Below are positions 47,601 through 60,826 of a stretch of DNA of 64,000 nucleotides, piece by piece. The DNA lies in assembly GCA_036874045.1 (NCBI GenBank), contig CM072347.1, positions 7,318,501 to 7,382,500 on the forward strand, read 5' to 3'. Every line of letters starts with the position of its first letter. Position 1 is the stretch's first letter. The position numbers and the translations under genes were made by a program. Source of the stretch: Cymodocea nodosa. Taxonomy: Eukaryota; Streptophyta; Magnoliopsida; Alismatales; Cymodoceaceae. Below the pieces are notes generated by a model. That model searched no databases. It was given only the letters and a program-made list of their open reading frames with translations, and was not told the origin of the DNA.

Positions 47601-48747
47601 CCATCCATTGGAATTAATGTGCGATGCTTCTGATTTTGTTGTAGGAGCAGTGTTAAGACAGAAAATAGGAAAATCTCCTAGAGTGATTCATTATGCAAGA
47701 AAAACCTTAAATGATGTTCAAGTTAATTACACAACTACTGAAAAAGAATTATTAGCTGTTGTGTTTGCCTTAGAAAAGTTTAGATCATATTTGATTGGAG
47801 CTAAAGTAATAGTATACATGAATCATTCAGCTTTAAAACATCTAATAAAGAAAAAAGAGACTAAACCTAGATTGATCCGATGGATATTATTATTACAAGA
47901 ATTTGATCTAGAAATTAAAGATAAAAAAGGTTGTGAGAATGTAGTAGCATATCATTTATCAATATTACAAATAGAAAAATCAAATAGCGAAATTAAGGAT
48001 AATTTTCCTGATGAACAATTAATGACCATCAACACAATGTTTTGGTATGTAGACATAGTTAATTACTTAGTAACTAGTTTAACACCTAAGGATTGGAATA
48101 GACAGGATAAGAAATTGTTTTTCTCAAGAGTAAAATATTACTATTGGGAAGACCCATACTTATTTAAGAAATGTCCTGATCTGGTTTTAAGGAGGTGTGT
48201 TCCGGAAACTGAATATCTGAGCATATTGTCTTTCTATCATGACCAAGCTTGTGGAGGGCATTTTGGTTCAGGGAAAACTGCTGCAAAAATTCTGCAATGT
48301 GGATTTTATTAGCCAACACTATTCAAAGATGCTCATAAATATTGCTTAAGTTGTTTAAGATGTCAACAAATAGGAAGAATATCAAAGAGGAATATGATGC
48401 CTCTTAATCCTATTGTCGAGGTTGAAATCTTTGATGTGTGGGGAATAGATTTTATGGGTCCATTTCCTATGTCTAATCAATTTAATTACATATTGTTGGG
48501 GTGGATTATGTATCTAAATGGATAGAAGTTATTCCTACAAAAACTAATGATAACAAAGTGGTAATACAATTTATAAGAACAAATATATTTGCCAGATTTG
48601 GAATACCTAAAGCTATTATCAGTGATAAAGGAACTCATTTCTGTAATAGAAGTTTTGAAGCCTTAATGAAGAAATATGGAGTAAACCACAAAATTGCAAC
48701 ATCATATCATCCGCAATCAAGTAGACAAGTAGAAAGTGCAAACAAAC
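44690..48747 (+). pseudogene. pol: Pol of gypsy E, truncated in integrase by H
   Basis: Starts at MAYAYAQRF. Intact CCHC knuckle CEFCNSKGHDISEC, then the HEQQMNYPQ segment that is interrupted by a stop in A. Protease-to-RT frame open 45663-47066 (467 codons) with DLGAGINVMPSDIFASLGL. A small tandem duplication of aatggaactt at about 47054-47073 breaks the frame in RT; FMDDF is kept (about 47190). RNase H has lost two catalytic positions: YTDH is YMNH and VADH is VAYH. Integrase has a W to stop change near 48310 and a frameshift near 48500, keeps IISDKG and QVESAN, and stops at 48747 where copia H is inserted. Compared with A it lacks the integrase C-terminus, deleted with the right edge of H. 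Confidence 0.92.
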
Positions 48748-49055
48748 TATAGGATCGTATGGCTACACAAGAGGGGGGTGAATTGTGTATTTTTAATATT
48801 TTTTGAAATATAATTGAAACTTTAAAACTCAAAAACAAGTCGTGACATTGTTTTCATAAAATCATTTTTATTCAAGGTTTCAATTACAATATACAATTCA
48901 ATTCTCCTTAGAAATTATAGATGCAATTATATTTCGATACCATGTATCATCTAAACAATTTCATAACTACAAACAGAGAAAACTAATTTACGGAATTTAA
49001 AACTTTTCTCCCTGTTTGAGATCTTTCTTCTTCTTCTTTTTCTTCTTCAGCAATT

Positions 49056-49254
49056 CTTCAGTGACAAATATCTTGTCTTTTCATGCTTCACTGAATTTGC
49101 TTTCTTCTAATACTTCAAATCTTCAGTGACAAAAATCTTACCTTTTTATGCTTCACTGAACTTTCTTCCACTTGAGAGATTGTAAATCTTCAGTGACGAA
49201 AATCTTACCTTTTTACGCTTCACTGAACTTTCTTCCACTTGAGAGATTTTCCCT
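49056..49254 (-). repeat. Three tandem units of about 66 bases in the copia H LTR
   Basis: Units start with cttcagtgac at 49056, 49121 and 49188 and share ttcatgcttcactgaa-type centres. The truncated 5' LTR has about two units plus a partial, so copy number differs between the LTRs. Confidence 0.8.
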
Positions 49255-49846
49255 GAGAAGGTGTTTTTCATCCCTGAAAAAGATTTTTCTTTTGGTGTGC
49301 AGGGATGGTTTGATCCTCGAAAAGATTTTTCTTTTTGCGTGCAAGGATAAATTGATCAATGAGAATTCTATGCCTTTTATACTGTATCTTCATTTCATGC
49401 ATATCCTTCACGTTTAACCACCACCAGTTTTCCACTTCTCCACGTCTTTTCTTTTTCCTTCATCGAAACACACACGTTCTAACCCACGTTTATATTTCAA
49501 ATTTTCTTTAATCATCAGTCCTGGATCTTTGAAAAATTTTCTGCAAAATAAACTTTCTCGTCCAAAAGTTTTTCATCAGTGTAATAAGAAGTCGTTACTT
49601 TAATGTTAACTAAACGAGTAACACAAGTATATATATAACTTAACGTTTCTAACTTAACGAGTTCCTCATATGCCATTTCACGTGACAAGTACTGTAGCTA
49701 ACTCAACAACCTAAGTCCGTGGTATTATGCTAATTCAATGAACCATCTCCGTTGTGTTATGATAACTCAACGAACCATCTCCGTTGTTTTATGATAACTC
49801 AACGAACCAGTAATAAACAAATGTTTTTATAATAAGAATTTTACCA

Positions 49847-49949
49847 CGTGCAAAAATAACAACTTAAGTTTATAACACTAACCTAATGCGTTGCCTTAGT
49901 GTTCAATATAGCAACTCAACGCGTTTAGTTATGTTAACTTAACGAGTTA
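49847..49949 (-). repeat. Gypsy-type U3 module in the copia H LTR
   Basis: About six mismatches in 103 bases against gypsy A 581-683, in the same sense. The following acatgtgcacctcacgtgat matches gypsy B (about 20053-20072) and not A. Confidence 0.85.
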
Positions 49950-50417
49950 AACATGTGCACCTCACGTGATACAATACAACATTCGTAACTTATAATTTCA
50001 CCATGTGTATAACACTAACTTAACGAGTTCGTCTCTTCTTTTACTCATTAACTTAACGAGTTATCACGTGACCTATTTTAACCTTTAAGCCTCTAACTTA
50101 ACGAGTTCTCTAAACAAACAAAACTCTAACTTAACGAGTTGTCTAAACGTGCACTGTTCATGATACAGAAGATATAACATTAAAACATATCATGCTTTTC
50201 AATAAAAACACACGATAACTTAACGTTTAGCTAAATGAGAAATTAATGCAACGAAACGACTAGTTATTAACTTCAAATCCAATACAGACAAGTATTTATA
50301 TCAGTAAGCTTTTTCTGTATTAATTGATGATTTTAATTTCTTTTCACAAGCAATAGTAATCGAGCAAATATGATTATTTTCATTCAGCACACATCATCAA
50401 AACAAAAATACTAAACA

Positions 50418-50800
50418 ATCTCCCCCTTTTTGATGATGACAAAACCATATTAAATCAATTATGAAATATGTATAACTCAACAAAGCACCTTCCTTGGGTT
50501 AACTTTTAATTCAACAAACTTGTTTATTGACTTAAGTTCACTTAAGCTTATTTCTATTGTTTGTGTAAATTTTACCTCTCAGAACTAAAAACTCTCAAAT
50601 GTCAATAATTATATAAATATCAGTTTTCTAATTATCATCTGTCAGATTACAATAACCATTCAAAATAGCATCTCCTTTTAATAATATATATATGCAATTA
50701 AGATCATAATCATCTTTTTATAATATTTCTCCCCCTTTTTGTCATTAATCAAAAAGATAAGTAAGAATTGTAAAAGATAATTAACATTTCTCCCCCTTTT
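50418..50800 (-). other. Array of three polypurine tracts in copia H
   Basis: AAAGGGGGAGA-type tracts (minus strand) at about 50419-50432, 50726-50740 and 50786-50799, the first abutting the 3' LTR. The rest of 50418-50942 is AT-rich without genes. Confidence 0.7.
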
Positions 50801-50942
50801 GAATTAAGAGATATATTTACAACAACTCTTTCTGTAAACAATAATAAGAATTGTAAACATTTACAGAAACCAATGTATTGTTCAAAGAATCAAACAAGTA
50901 ATACAAACATTACATTTTGTATTCAGAAACAAACAAAAACAG

Positions 50943-53213
50943 TTAGCGAACCCTCCTAAGTATATCACTTATAGCATTACATAGTTTATCTCCTAGATGC
51001 CTAATATCATTTCTGATGTCGTTAAGCACTGCATCTAAGTCAGGAGGTAGCTGGGTTTGCTGTTCTGCTTGAACTGAATAACTTTGTTGTTGTTGTTGTT
51101 GTATATAGTCTGTATCAGGTTATTGTTGTTGTTGTCGTTGAGGTTTATGCATGGCTAGGAATTTTTGCAAATCTTTGACACTAAATGCTCTCATGCCTTT
51201 AGTTACAGAGGGCTAGTTGGATAAAGTCAATTGGCTTGCAATGAGTCTACATACAACATCACCATAAAATAACTTTGAACTCATATGCTGTAGTTGAGAA
51301 GTGAAAACATCAAACCAATTGATTTGAATTCTATTCAGCAAGCTATAAGTTGCATATAAACAACTTCTGATGACTTCCATATTGTGTCCAACTCTCTGAA
51401 ATAAATTTGCATGCAATATATTTGCAATAAACATTGCCTCTGCATTCAGATTTTCCATCAATCTCATTTCAGAATATACATCTGGAATTTTTGATAAAGA
51501 CTGAATGTTCCATTCCAGTTGTCTTATCATGTTAAATCTGTTTGTAACGACAACACCTTCATTCTTTAATCCCAAAACTTCAAAAATTAACTCAGGAGAC
51601 AATATAAACTCCTGTTCATTTATTTGAGTTTTCAGAAAATTTCCATTCTTTTCCAGATTGCTATAAAAAGCTGCAATAAGCTCTGTGTATTGCTTCCATT
51701 TCGTTCCTTCTGGCAAGAGTTTAAGGAGGCCTTGAAACTCAAACAGATCTCTTATTTCCATCAAATTTCTGAATTTTATTGGACGAGCGTGCAGAATCTG
51801 ACATGTAATCAGATTATTGTATTTTTGCAATGCTTCTTCAGATCTAAAATGAATTGCATTACCTTGAATTTTTAATATTGTACACAAAGAAGGTGATACC
51901 TGAAGCCGTGATTCAGAGTTTAATTTATCTTCAGGAACCTCTTCTTCAAAATGAATGTCATGTTGTTCCTCTTCCAAAATATTATCTTGAAGCTGCTCAG
52001 GTAAGCTTGATTCTTCAGCTTCAACAGTGTAAGGAACATTGTCAATATGCTCAACATTCATCTGTTCAGTCTCTATAGAATGTTTAGAGTATAATTTTTC
52101 TACAAATTCTACAGCCGATGTATCTGTCTGTAATAGTTCATTTTGTTCAACAAATATTTCCATTGATTCATGCTGTGAATTCTCAGACTCTGCTTCTATA
52201 GATTCAGTAGAAGGCTGGTTAACTTTTAGCTCTTCTGGAGTCTTAACAATTTCAATATCTGCTACTCTAGACAATTCAGCCTTTGAACTAGTTACTGCCT
52301 CAACATTGTCAATTATATCTGCAATAACTTGTTCAATGTCAGGAGCCTAATGCTCTGATTTGTCAATTTCTGCATCATTAGGACTTGTACTAATAGAAAA
52401 ACTTGAGCTCATATTTGACTGGTATTTCTTCTCAAGCTTTCTAGCAAGGGAAAATAAAATCTCGTTATCTTCATCAGTTTCAGTGTGTTCGGAACTCATG
52501 AGTTTATCAGATGCACAAAAAGGTACAATGTCTAGACATACATTGTCCTTTGAAAATAAATTTTCATCTGATTTTCCTTTTTCAATAGACTTTGTTTCCT
52601 TAGACATAATTTTTCTGATTTTCCTTCTACTATAACATTTCTGTTTCTCCTCTTCAAGTATTGTTGTTTTCTTTTCAAATTGCTCCATAAAAGTTTTCTA
52701 CTTTAATTCTTCTAAGGCACTTTCTATTGCAACGGCCTTTCGAATACTATCAACTTTTGTTTTGTCTATAGCAATATTTGATTCTACTTGTTTTGAATAT
52801 AAAGGAATAGGGATAGCTGATTCATGCTCTTCCTCAAATGCATGTAGTCTTGTACCGTTTATAGGAGTTTGAGGAGTTCTATTTGATGAACCTACACCTT
52901 TTTCCAAATATTTTGCATATTGTTCCAAGAATGCAATCTCAGCACATTTCATTCTATATTCTCTATCATATTTACTTCGAATACCCATGTATGTAATACT
53001 TGCATCAGTATGTTGAAGTTCTTGTCTAACTTCATCTAATATATCTTGAGAAAAGAAGTAATCTCTATAAAGTTCTTCTAACCTTTTGTCCACTCGAAAT
53101 ATTTTCTTGAACCAAGTACGTGGAACTTCATCATTCTCTATTTCTTTTCCTTTTGCATCTCTTCTGCTTTTGCCTTTTCCTCTCCCACGACCTTTGTAGA
53201 ACTTGGAGACCAT
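50943..53213 (-). pseudogene. Post-pol accessory ORF (aORF) of copia H
   Basis: A single reading frame of about 756 codons from MVSKFYKGRGRGKGKSRRD (53213) to the stop at 50943, broken only by about four nonsense codons (near 52700, 52349, 51215, 51120). The basic Gly-Arg start may bind nucleic acid. An acidic, low-complexity middle is followed by the conserved domain: MEIRDLFEFQGLL (about 51765-51727), FYSNL, ILSPELIFEVLGLKNEG, NLFQRVGHNMEVIRSCLYATY, SKLFYGD (about 51260), then a Gln-rich stretch and a terminal helix. The same domain is found in gypsies A and E. It follows a spacer, not pol directly, so it needs its own promoter, splicing or reinitiation. No signal peptide or membrane segment argues against an envelope. 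Function unknown. Confidence 0.86.
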
Positions 53214-54796
53214 CGTTGTAGGTTGTAACAGCAACAAGCGGGAAAGATTTTCTTGACAAAGTTTACAAATAACCTAAGTCCCCGTGTTATAAGTGTTTAA
53301 ATAGGGTTTTTAGGCGTATAACTCAACGTGAAGATAAGTCGGGTTTAGAAATAAAATAAATATTGAATAAAGCTTATTCAATCAAAGTACCCAAAATATT
53401 CAAGTATTACTCGTTGAGTTAACTAATCTAACGAGTAAAACACTGTCTAGAGGCAGTTTTACACGTTACCTTATCTAACATAACGTCTAGTTAGTACACT
53501 TAAACAAGTTTCGGATGCTTCCAACTAAAACATTTCGAAAACAACACACATGCTAAATTTAACATTATCTTGAAAACATTGTAAACTATTTGAAGATTTT
53601 GTCCTTTGAATCTAAAATAGTTTATTTGTCTTTTTAAATTATTTCATCAAGATTTTAAGACATTAATTAAGATTAACTAAAATTTGTATTTTAAATTATA
53701 TTAATCTGTTTTTGACATTGTTAATGCTCCCCCTACAAATATACTTCAAATATATTCAATCAAAATACAAAATATACTTGTAGTGACAATAGATGTTAAG
53801 TATAACTATACTTTTACATTTTCTTTTCAGAGACTTCCCTTATCCTGACATCATCAAAAATGATTTCCAGAATCAATTCCTACTGTATATGAATCAAAAC
53901 ACAACTTTGAACTCAATTCGATTAATTCAAGGAGAATAAAAGAATGTATCTCAAATAAACGTTTTCAAAAGTACTAATGTTGATTCAATAAATCAGTAGT
54001 CATATTGGTATAAACTATATGCGATTCAAAGATATCTGTAATTAATGAAACAACTTTTTCTTTTCAAAATAATAAATATTGATAATTTTCTTTAAAAGTT
54101 AGTTTGAAAAGCTTGAATCATACAAGAGCTTTCTAATGTACCCGTGTAATGAGCTTTCAGTCAACAATCCCAGATCTGATCAAGACCTTAGGTTGCCAGA
54201 TTTAAAGAATCCTTTTTCAGGACAACAATCCTTACATACCTATCTACTCAAGTACAAAAGGCTCGTGATCAAACTGATCAATAAACTCTCAAAGATTTTT
54301 ACTTTGTAAGCACATTTCAATTTAAGCACAGTATATATGTATGCCATTAATACAGATGCAATAAAACACAAATCTCATACAATTTTTACTTCTATGATTG
54401 TACTGAGAATATGAATCAGTTTCAATAAGCTTATACTTTTGATTAATAGTTTAAGATGAGTTACATTTAACTTATTCTACAAGTTTAATTAATTAAGTCA
54501 AATTTATGCATGATCATATGCATTTTCCTTGATTGAAAGAAAACATTTAATCAAAATTTCAGAATGTCAGAAGTATTTAATGTTTTCATTTACACTTCCA
54601 CTTAAAATTGTAAAAACCATTAAAATTGATAAACTACTTAAAATCAATAAGATACTACTATGATTTTACAATAAATACATAGTAGCTTAAGCAGCAGTTT
54701 AGATATTACTTTACATATTTATAATAAGTATATAATATCTATGAGGTGAACAACATCATCAATAATATTTATCTTTTTATGTGGAGTTTAAGCATT
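53214..54796 (-). other. Spacer between pol and aORF of copia H
   Basis: Gene-free. Palindromes at 53315-53480 (actcgttgagtta-n-taacgagt). The part about 53850-54700 is the segment shared with the 3' UTR of gypsy A. A purine run (minus strand gtagggggagc) is at about 53727-53737. Confidence 0.7.
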
Positions 54797-57700
54797 TTAC
54801 ACATCACATAGCCTACATATACCTAAATTTAATCTAATGTTGCAGAATGTATTTTCATCTAGAGGTTTTGTAAATATATCAGCTAATTGATTTTTACTAG
54901 ACACAAATTCTAATTTAATTTTTCCTTTAATTACGTTATCTCTTAGAAAATGATGTCTAACCTCCATATGCTTTGCTCTTGAATGTAATACAGGATTTTT
55001 GGAAAGATTTATTGCAAAACTACTATCACAATAAATCTCAGTTGTATCATAAGATTATCCAAAATCTTCTAAAGTTTGCCTTATCCATAGAATCTGAGTG
55101 CAACACAGTGCAGCAGCAACATATTCAGCTTCTGTTGTAGAAAGTGCTACATAGTTTTGCTTTTTACTAAACCATGACACCAAATTATTTCCCAATAATT
55201 GACATGTGCCACTGGTACTCTTTCTATCAGATTTAGATCCTGCATAATCAGCATCAGTATATCCCATAAGATCTATTGAACTATCCTTAGAATAATACAT
55301 TCCGAAATTTTTAGTTCCTTGTATATATCTAAATATTCTTTTAACTGCAATTAAGTGTGATTCTTTAGGATTTGATTGAAATCTAGCACAAACACACACA
55401 GCAAACATAATATCAGGTCTACTAGCAGTCAAATAAAGTAAAGAACCAATCATACTTTTATATTTTCTTTGATCTATAGATTTTCCTATGTCATCAATAT
55501 CTAACTTTAAAGTAGTACTCATAGGAGTTCCTCGAATCCTTATATCATTAAAATTAAATTTCTTAAGCATTTCATTTGCATATTTTTTCTGATTTAAAAA
55601 TATACCTTTATCCATTTGCTTAATTTGAAGTCCTAGAAAATATGAAAGTTCTCCTATCATACTCATTTCAAACTGATTAGTCATCTCTTCAGAGAATATT
55701 TCTATCAACTTATCAGAGGTTGCTCCAAAGATTATATCATCCACGTATATGTGAACAACAATCTGATCTTTACCATCTCTCTTAATAAATAGAGTATGAT
55801 CCACTTTTCCCATGATATAGCCTTTTTCTAAAAAAAGTAGACAATCTTTCATACCATGATCTAGGTGCTTGCTTCAAACCATATAAGGCTTTCTTCAATT
55901 TATACACAAAGTTAGGATTTTTAATATCTTCAAATCCAGGTGGTTGTTTTACATAGACTTCTTCATTAATTAAACCATTTAGAAATGCACTCTTTACATC
56001 CATTTGATATAATTTAAAATCCATATAACAAGCATAGGCCAATAATATTCTAATACTTTCTAACCTAGCCATAGGAGCAAATGTTTCATCATAATCTAAT
56101 CCTTCTTCCTGTGTATACCCTTGTGCAACTAATCTAGCTTTATTCCTTATAATTTGACCAGTTTCGTTAGTTTTGTTTCTAAAGATTCACTTTGTACCTA
56201 TTATGGACTGATTTTTTGGTGGAGAGACTAATTCTCATACATCATTTCTGATGAATTGATTTAGTTCTTCTTGCATTGCCACTATCCAATTTTCATCAGA
56301 TAATGCTTCTTGTATATTCCTTGGTTCCACCATAGAAACAAACATGCACATACTATTTAAATTTACTAAAGTTCTAGTTTTAACTCCCTCATTAATATTA
56401 CCAATGACTTGAGTAATGGGATGTGATGAAGAATAACACCAATTTCTCTGATTTTCCTCAATATTCTCATCAACATCTGAAAGTCCATCACTTTCATCAT
56501 TAGTTTGATCATTTAAGTTCATATTTTTGATTTTCTCAGATAAATCATCAATCTCTCTATTGATCTCTAACTCATTTGGAAAATTGATCAAGTCATCATT
56601 ATCAACTTTAGATTGAGATTCTCTAAGAGAATTTTCATTGAAGCTTACATGGAGGGTTTCTTCAATAGTCCTAGAAGTCTTGTTATATACTCTATAGGCT
56701 TTACTTCTAGTAGAGTAACCTACAAAAATTCCTTCATCTGATTTGGCTTGAAATTTATCCCTTTTATCCTTAGTATTATGAATAAAACACTTGCAACCAA
56801 ATGGTTTCATATAGGAAATTTTTGGAACCCTATTAAACATAATTTCAAAAAGAGTTTTATTAACATGAGGTCTTAAATGACTTCTGTTAATAACATAACA
56901 AGCTGTATTTACTACTTCAGCCCAAAGATTTTGAGGTAACTTATGTTCATTCAACATAGTTCTGGCCATTTCTTGAAGTGATCTATTCTTTCTCTCAACA
57001 ACACCATTTTGACACGGTGCTCTTGGAAAAGAAAATCTATGATCAATGTCATGCTCATTACAATAGTTATCCATTTGATCATTATCAAATTCAGTTCCAT
57101 GATCACTCCTAAGTTTTTGAATAGAGACACTTTGCTAATTTTGAACAAAATTGCTATACATTTTAAATTTTTCAAAAACTTCTGTCTTAGATGCTAGAAA
57201 ATATACCCAAGTGTATCTAGAGAAGTCATCTACTAAAACAAATACATATAGTTTACCACCAAGACTCATGATTCTTGTTGGTCCAAATAGATCCATATGT
57301 ATAAGTTCTAAGACTCTCTTGCTTGAAATATCAGTTTTGGATTTAAAAGAGTTTTTGTGAAGTTTACCTAACTCACATGCATCACACATAAAGTTCTTTG
57401 AGTATTTAATCTTTGGTAAACCTCTCACTAAATGTTTTCTAGATAGTTTATGTAACAGTCTCATATTTATATGCCCAATCCTTCTATGCCATAAATATGC
57501 ATCACTAGTTTCAACTAGCAAACATGAATTTAAATCAACTACACTAGAAGGTAAAGATAAAATACATATAGAACCTTTTCTTTTAGCAATAAACTTAATT
57601 TCATCTGTATTTTTATCAATTATTTTGCATACATTATCTTCAAATACTACATAATATCCATTTTCAGTTAGTTTTATGACACTCAGCAAATTAAATCCTA

Positions 57701-60162
57701 GGTTTTCTACATATAGTACATTCGAAATAACACAAGTAGGAGTTATTTGAACATTGCCCATACCTATGATTTTATCTTTGCTTTTGTTTCCAAATGCTAC
57801 ACTTCCTTTCATGGTATTTGTAAAATTTTGTAATAGACCTTTTTGTCCGGTCATGTGACTTGACGCTCCACTGTCCAAGATCCATTTTGATGTTGTTTCC
57901 TCCTGCAACACAAATTAAGAAAAACTTTTTCTTGGTACCCAATGTTGTTGAGGACCAAGTTCATTAAATGCATATTTCTTCTTTTTGTTTAAAAATAGTT
58001 TAACATTATCATTTATATTCTTATTAGTTGTAAGTACTATTGATTTATCATTAGCCTCATACTCACATATAGCATTATTGCTTTTGCAATCATTCTTTTT
58101 GTTTTCAGATGTAGTATAATCAAGACCAAACATATTTTTATCAGATGTTAATTTATTTTGGTCATGCTTATACATTTCTATAAGTTCATACCAAGATTTT
58201 CTACTTGTATTCACACTTTCCGTACATACAAAATCTTTTTCTACACAAGAATTTTTTGTTTTATCACATGCAGAATGAGTAATTGGGCTAATACCAGTGT
58301 ATTGAATTACATGCTCAGGTTTCTGAATTCTCAGTTTAGTACAATTGTCTGAAATTTTAGAAACTGAATTTCCAGAACAAGAAACAAGATTTTTAGAAAC
58401 ATTTATAGTCATGTTAGAAGTACAATTTGACAAATCACATTGATTTATATTATTACTGCATGATTCATCCCTTGAAGTATCTACTTCTACATATTTATTA
58501 CCTTGTTTCATAATAAAGGGAATTTTAGTCTTAGATTTACTTGAACTGCAACTAATAAATCCTTTATTGGCTTGAGATTCAGGATATTCAAGATAATCAA
58601 ATCCTAAGCCAAATTTATAAGACACCGCAGGGGTACTAGTTAGTTTGTCTAACTTAGTTTGACTTAAATTCCATTTCTCAAAGGTAGAATTTAAATCTTG
58701 CTCTCCTAGTTTTAATTTATCTATCTCTAATTCAAGTTCATTTATATTGTTTCTCAACATTTCATTTTCAGATTCTATCTTTAATTTTTCAGCATTTATA
58801 TTCTGTATTTGTTCATGCAAGATACATTCATTAAATCTAAATTTTTGCAAATCTCTAGCATGATTTTCATTCAAATTTAAACTTTTCTAAAGTAGTAGAC
58901 AGGAAACAATTTTCTTCTTCCATAATGGATGAAGATTTTCTAATATTCTTATTTTCCAGTTTACATACTTTAAGTTTTTGTAATAATGCATGATAAGCAC
59001 ATAATAATTCATCAAAGTTGAAATCTGAATGACTTTCAGGATCAGATATTACCTTAGACTCATCTGCCATGAAGCACACATGAGCAAAGTCTTTTAACTC
59101 TTGTTCTCCTTCTGAATGTGAAGATTTTGATGTTGATTCCTCAGATTCAGACTCTTCAGACGTGTCATCCCAAGTGACCTTCAAAGCCTTTTTCTTGTAA
59201 AACATTTTCTGAGTTTTCTGAGCCGTCTTCTTCTGATTTGTCCTACTTTGCTTTTCATTTTTCCTCATAGGACAATCTGGAGAAAGATGTCCAAGTTTCT
59301 TACAGTTGTAACATACATACTTTCTGGATGAAGAATTCTTGTCATTCAATGATTTTGACGTTGAGGGTTTATCATTTTTGTTCCTTTGTTGTTTCCTAGC
59401 TTTCCATGCTTTCTTGAATTTCCTAGTTAGCAAAATCAAATCCTCGTTAGAATCAGTAGATATATCAGAATCTGAATTAATTTCAAAGGCTATTTCTTTC
59501 TTCATTTTTAGTTTGTTGTAACTTAGTGATTCATTTAATTGAACTTCATAAGCTGTTAAATTTCCTATAAGTTCATTCATAGAATAAACAATTAAATCTC
59601 GTGATTCCTCAATTGATGTTACTTTCTGAGACCATTTAGAACTTAGGGATCTGAGAATTTTCCTCACCAAATCCTTCTGTTCAAAATTCTTTCCTAAACA
59701 TTTTAATGAGTTTATGATATCAAGAAATCTGGAAAACATCTCAAAAATATTTTCGTCTTCATGCATCTTAAAGAGTTCATATTTATGAATCAACATGTTT
59801 ATTTTTGTCTCTTTAACTTGAGAAGTACCTTCATGTGAAACTTCTAATGCATGCCACAACTCATAAGCAAATTTATATGCCGACACTTTACTGAACTTTT
59901 CATAACTCAATGCACAAAATAAAATATTTAAGCCCTTAGCATTCAGAGTTTCATTTTCTTTTTCAGTAATTGTCCAAGTATTATAAGGAGTAATTAACGG
60001 AGTATATGGTTTAGAAATCATGAACCACAACTTATGATCTATACTTTGAAGAAAAATAGTCATCCTATATTTCCAATATTCAAAATGTATTCCATCAAAT
60101 AAAGGAGGATGATTAAGATTTTGGCCTTCATATAAAAAAAAATTACCATTTCCAGTAGCCAT
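54797..60162 (-). pseudogene. gag-pol: Gag-pol of copia H, SIRE/Maximus-like
   Basis: Starts at MATGNGNFFLYEG (60162). Gag: HPPLFDGIHFEYWKYRMTIF and INMLIHKYELFKMHEDE; CCHC knuckle CYNCKKLGHLSPDC (about 59310); acidic WDDTSEESESEES; a long coiled linker to 57915. Protease WILDSGASSHMTG (about 57875) is intact. Integrase: LWHRRIGH with zinc-binding CDACELGK, HMDLFGPTRIMSLGG, then NGVVERKNRSLQEMARTML (catalytic E, about 57010). RT: MDVKSAFLNG, LKQAPRSWYERLS, IYVDDIIFGAT (DD intact). RNase H: DADYAGSKSDRKSTSG, ALSTTEAEYVAA, ending at 54797. The only breaks seen are shifts near 58870, 57130 and 55790 and stops near 57914, 56230 and 55055. The least damaged copia in the window. Confidence 0.93.
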
Positions 60163-60350
60163 TTTACCTTAGATTTTTCAACCTATTTGATTTTAAACAG
60201 TCTAAAAGGTTTAAAACAACTTGAGCCTTAAATCAATAGAGTTAAACGTATGCTCAGATATTAATTTCTGTTTAAAAACAAGGAAGGTAGAATAAGCAAT
60301 GATATTAAATAAGTTGGTATCGATTTTATATTAAAGATTATTAACATAGC

Positions 60351-60361
60351 TTTGATACCAC
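60351..60361 (-). other. Primer binding site of copia H (tRNA-Met type)
   Basis: Minus strand tggtatcaaagc-like site two bases from the LTR; one change from the canonical tggtatcagagc. Confidence 0.8.
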
Positions 60362-60362
60362 T

Positions 60363-60826
60363 TGTAGGACGTATGGCTACACAAGAGGGGGGTGAATTGT
60401 GTATTTTTAATATTTTTTGAAATATAATTGAAACTTTAAAACTCAAAAACAAGTCGAGACATTATTTTCATAAAGTCATTTTTATTCAAGGTTTCAATTA
60501 CAATATACAATTCAATTCTCCTCAGAAATTGTAGATGCTATTATATTTCGATACTATGTATCATCTAAACAATTTCATAACTACAAACAGAGAAAACTAA
60601 TTTGCGGAATTTAAAACTTTTCTCCCTGTTTGAGATCTTTCTTCTTCTTCAGTAATTCTTCGGTGATGAATATCTTGTCTTTTCATGCTTCACCGAATTT
60701 GCTTTCTTCTGATACTTCAAATCTTCAGTGACGAAAATTTTACCTTTTTATGCTTCACTGAACTTTCTTCCACTTGAGAGATTGTCTTTTCATGCTTCAC
60801 TGAACTTTCTTCTTTTTATGTTTTAC
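60363..60826 (-). repeat. 5' LTR of copia H, truncated
   Basis: Starts TGTAGG and follows the 3' LTR for about 450 bases, then passes into gypsy E sequence (ttttaccaaaa...) that matches A near 9010. The outer 1.2 kb including U3 is gone, so H has no promoter of its own left. Confidence 0.85.

Larger units (their letters stand above)
48748..50417 (-). repeat. 3' LTR of copia H
   Basis: 1670 bases from TATAGG to CTAAACA. The first 450 bases repeat 60363-60826. Contains tandem repeats (49056-49254), the 103-base module shared with gypsy LTRs (49847-49949), and palindromes such as those at 49690-49805. Confidence 0.9.
48748..60826 (-). mobile_element. Copia element H (SIRE/Maximus-like) with aORF, inserted in E
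   Basis: Minus strand: 3' LTR 48748-50417, polypurine array, aORF, spacer, gag-pol, tRNA-Met primer site, and a 5' LTR of which only the inner 460 bases remain. The right junction with E is a deletion, so no target duplication can be read. Confidence 0.92.

Noticed and set aside
52039-52635. Plus-strand Ser-rich ORFs opposite the copia H aORF
   Set aside because: Shadows of the acidic, Glu-rich aORF on the other strand.
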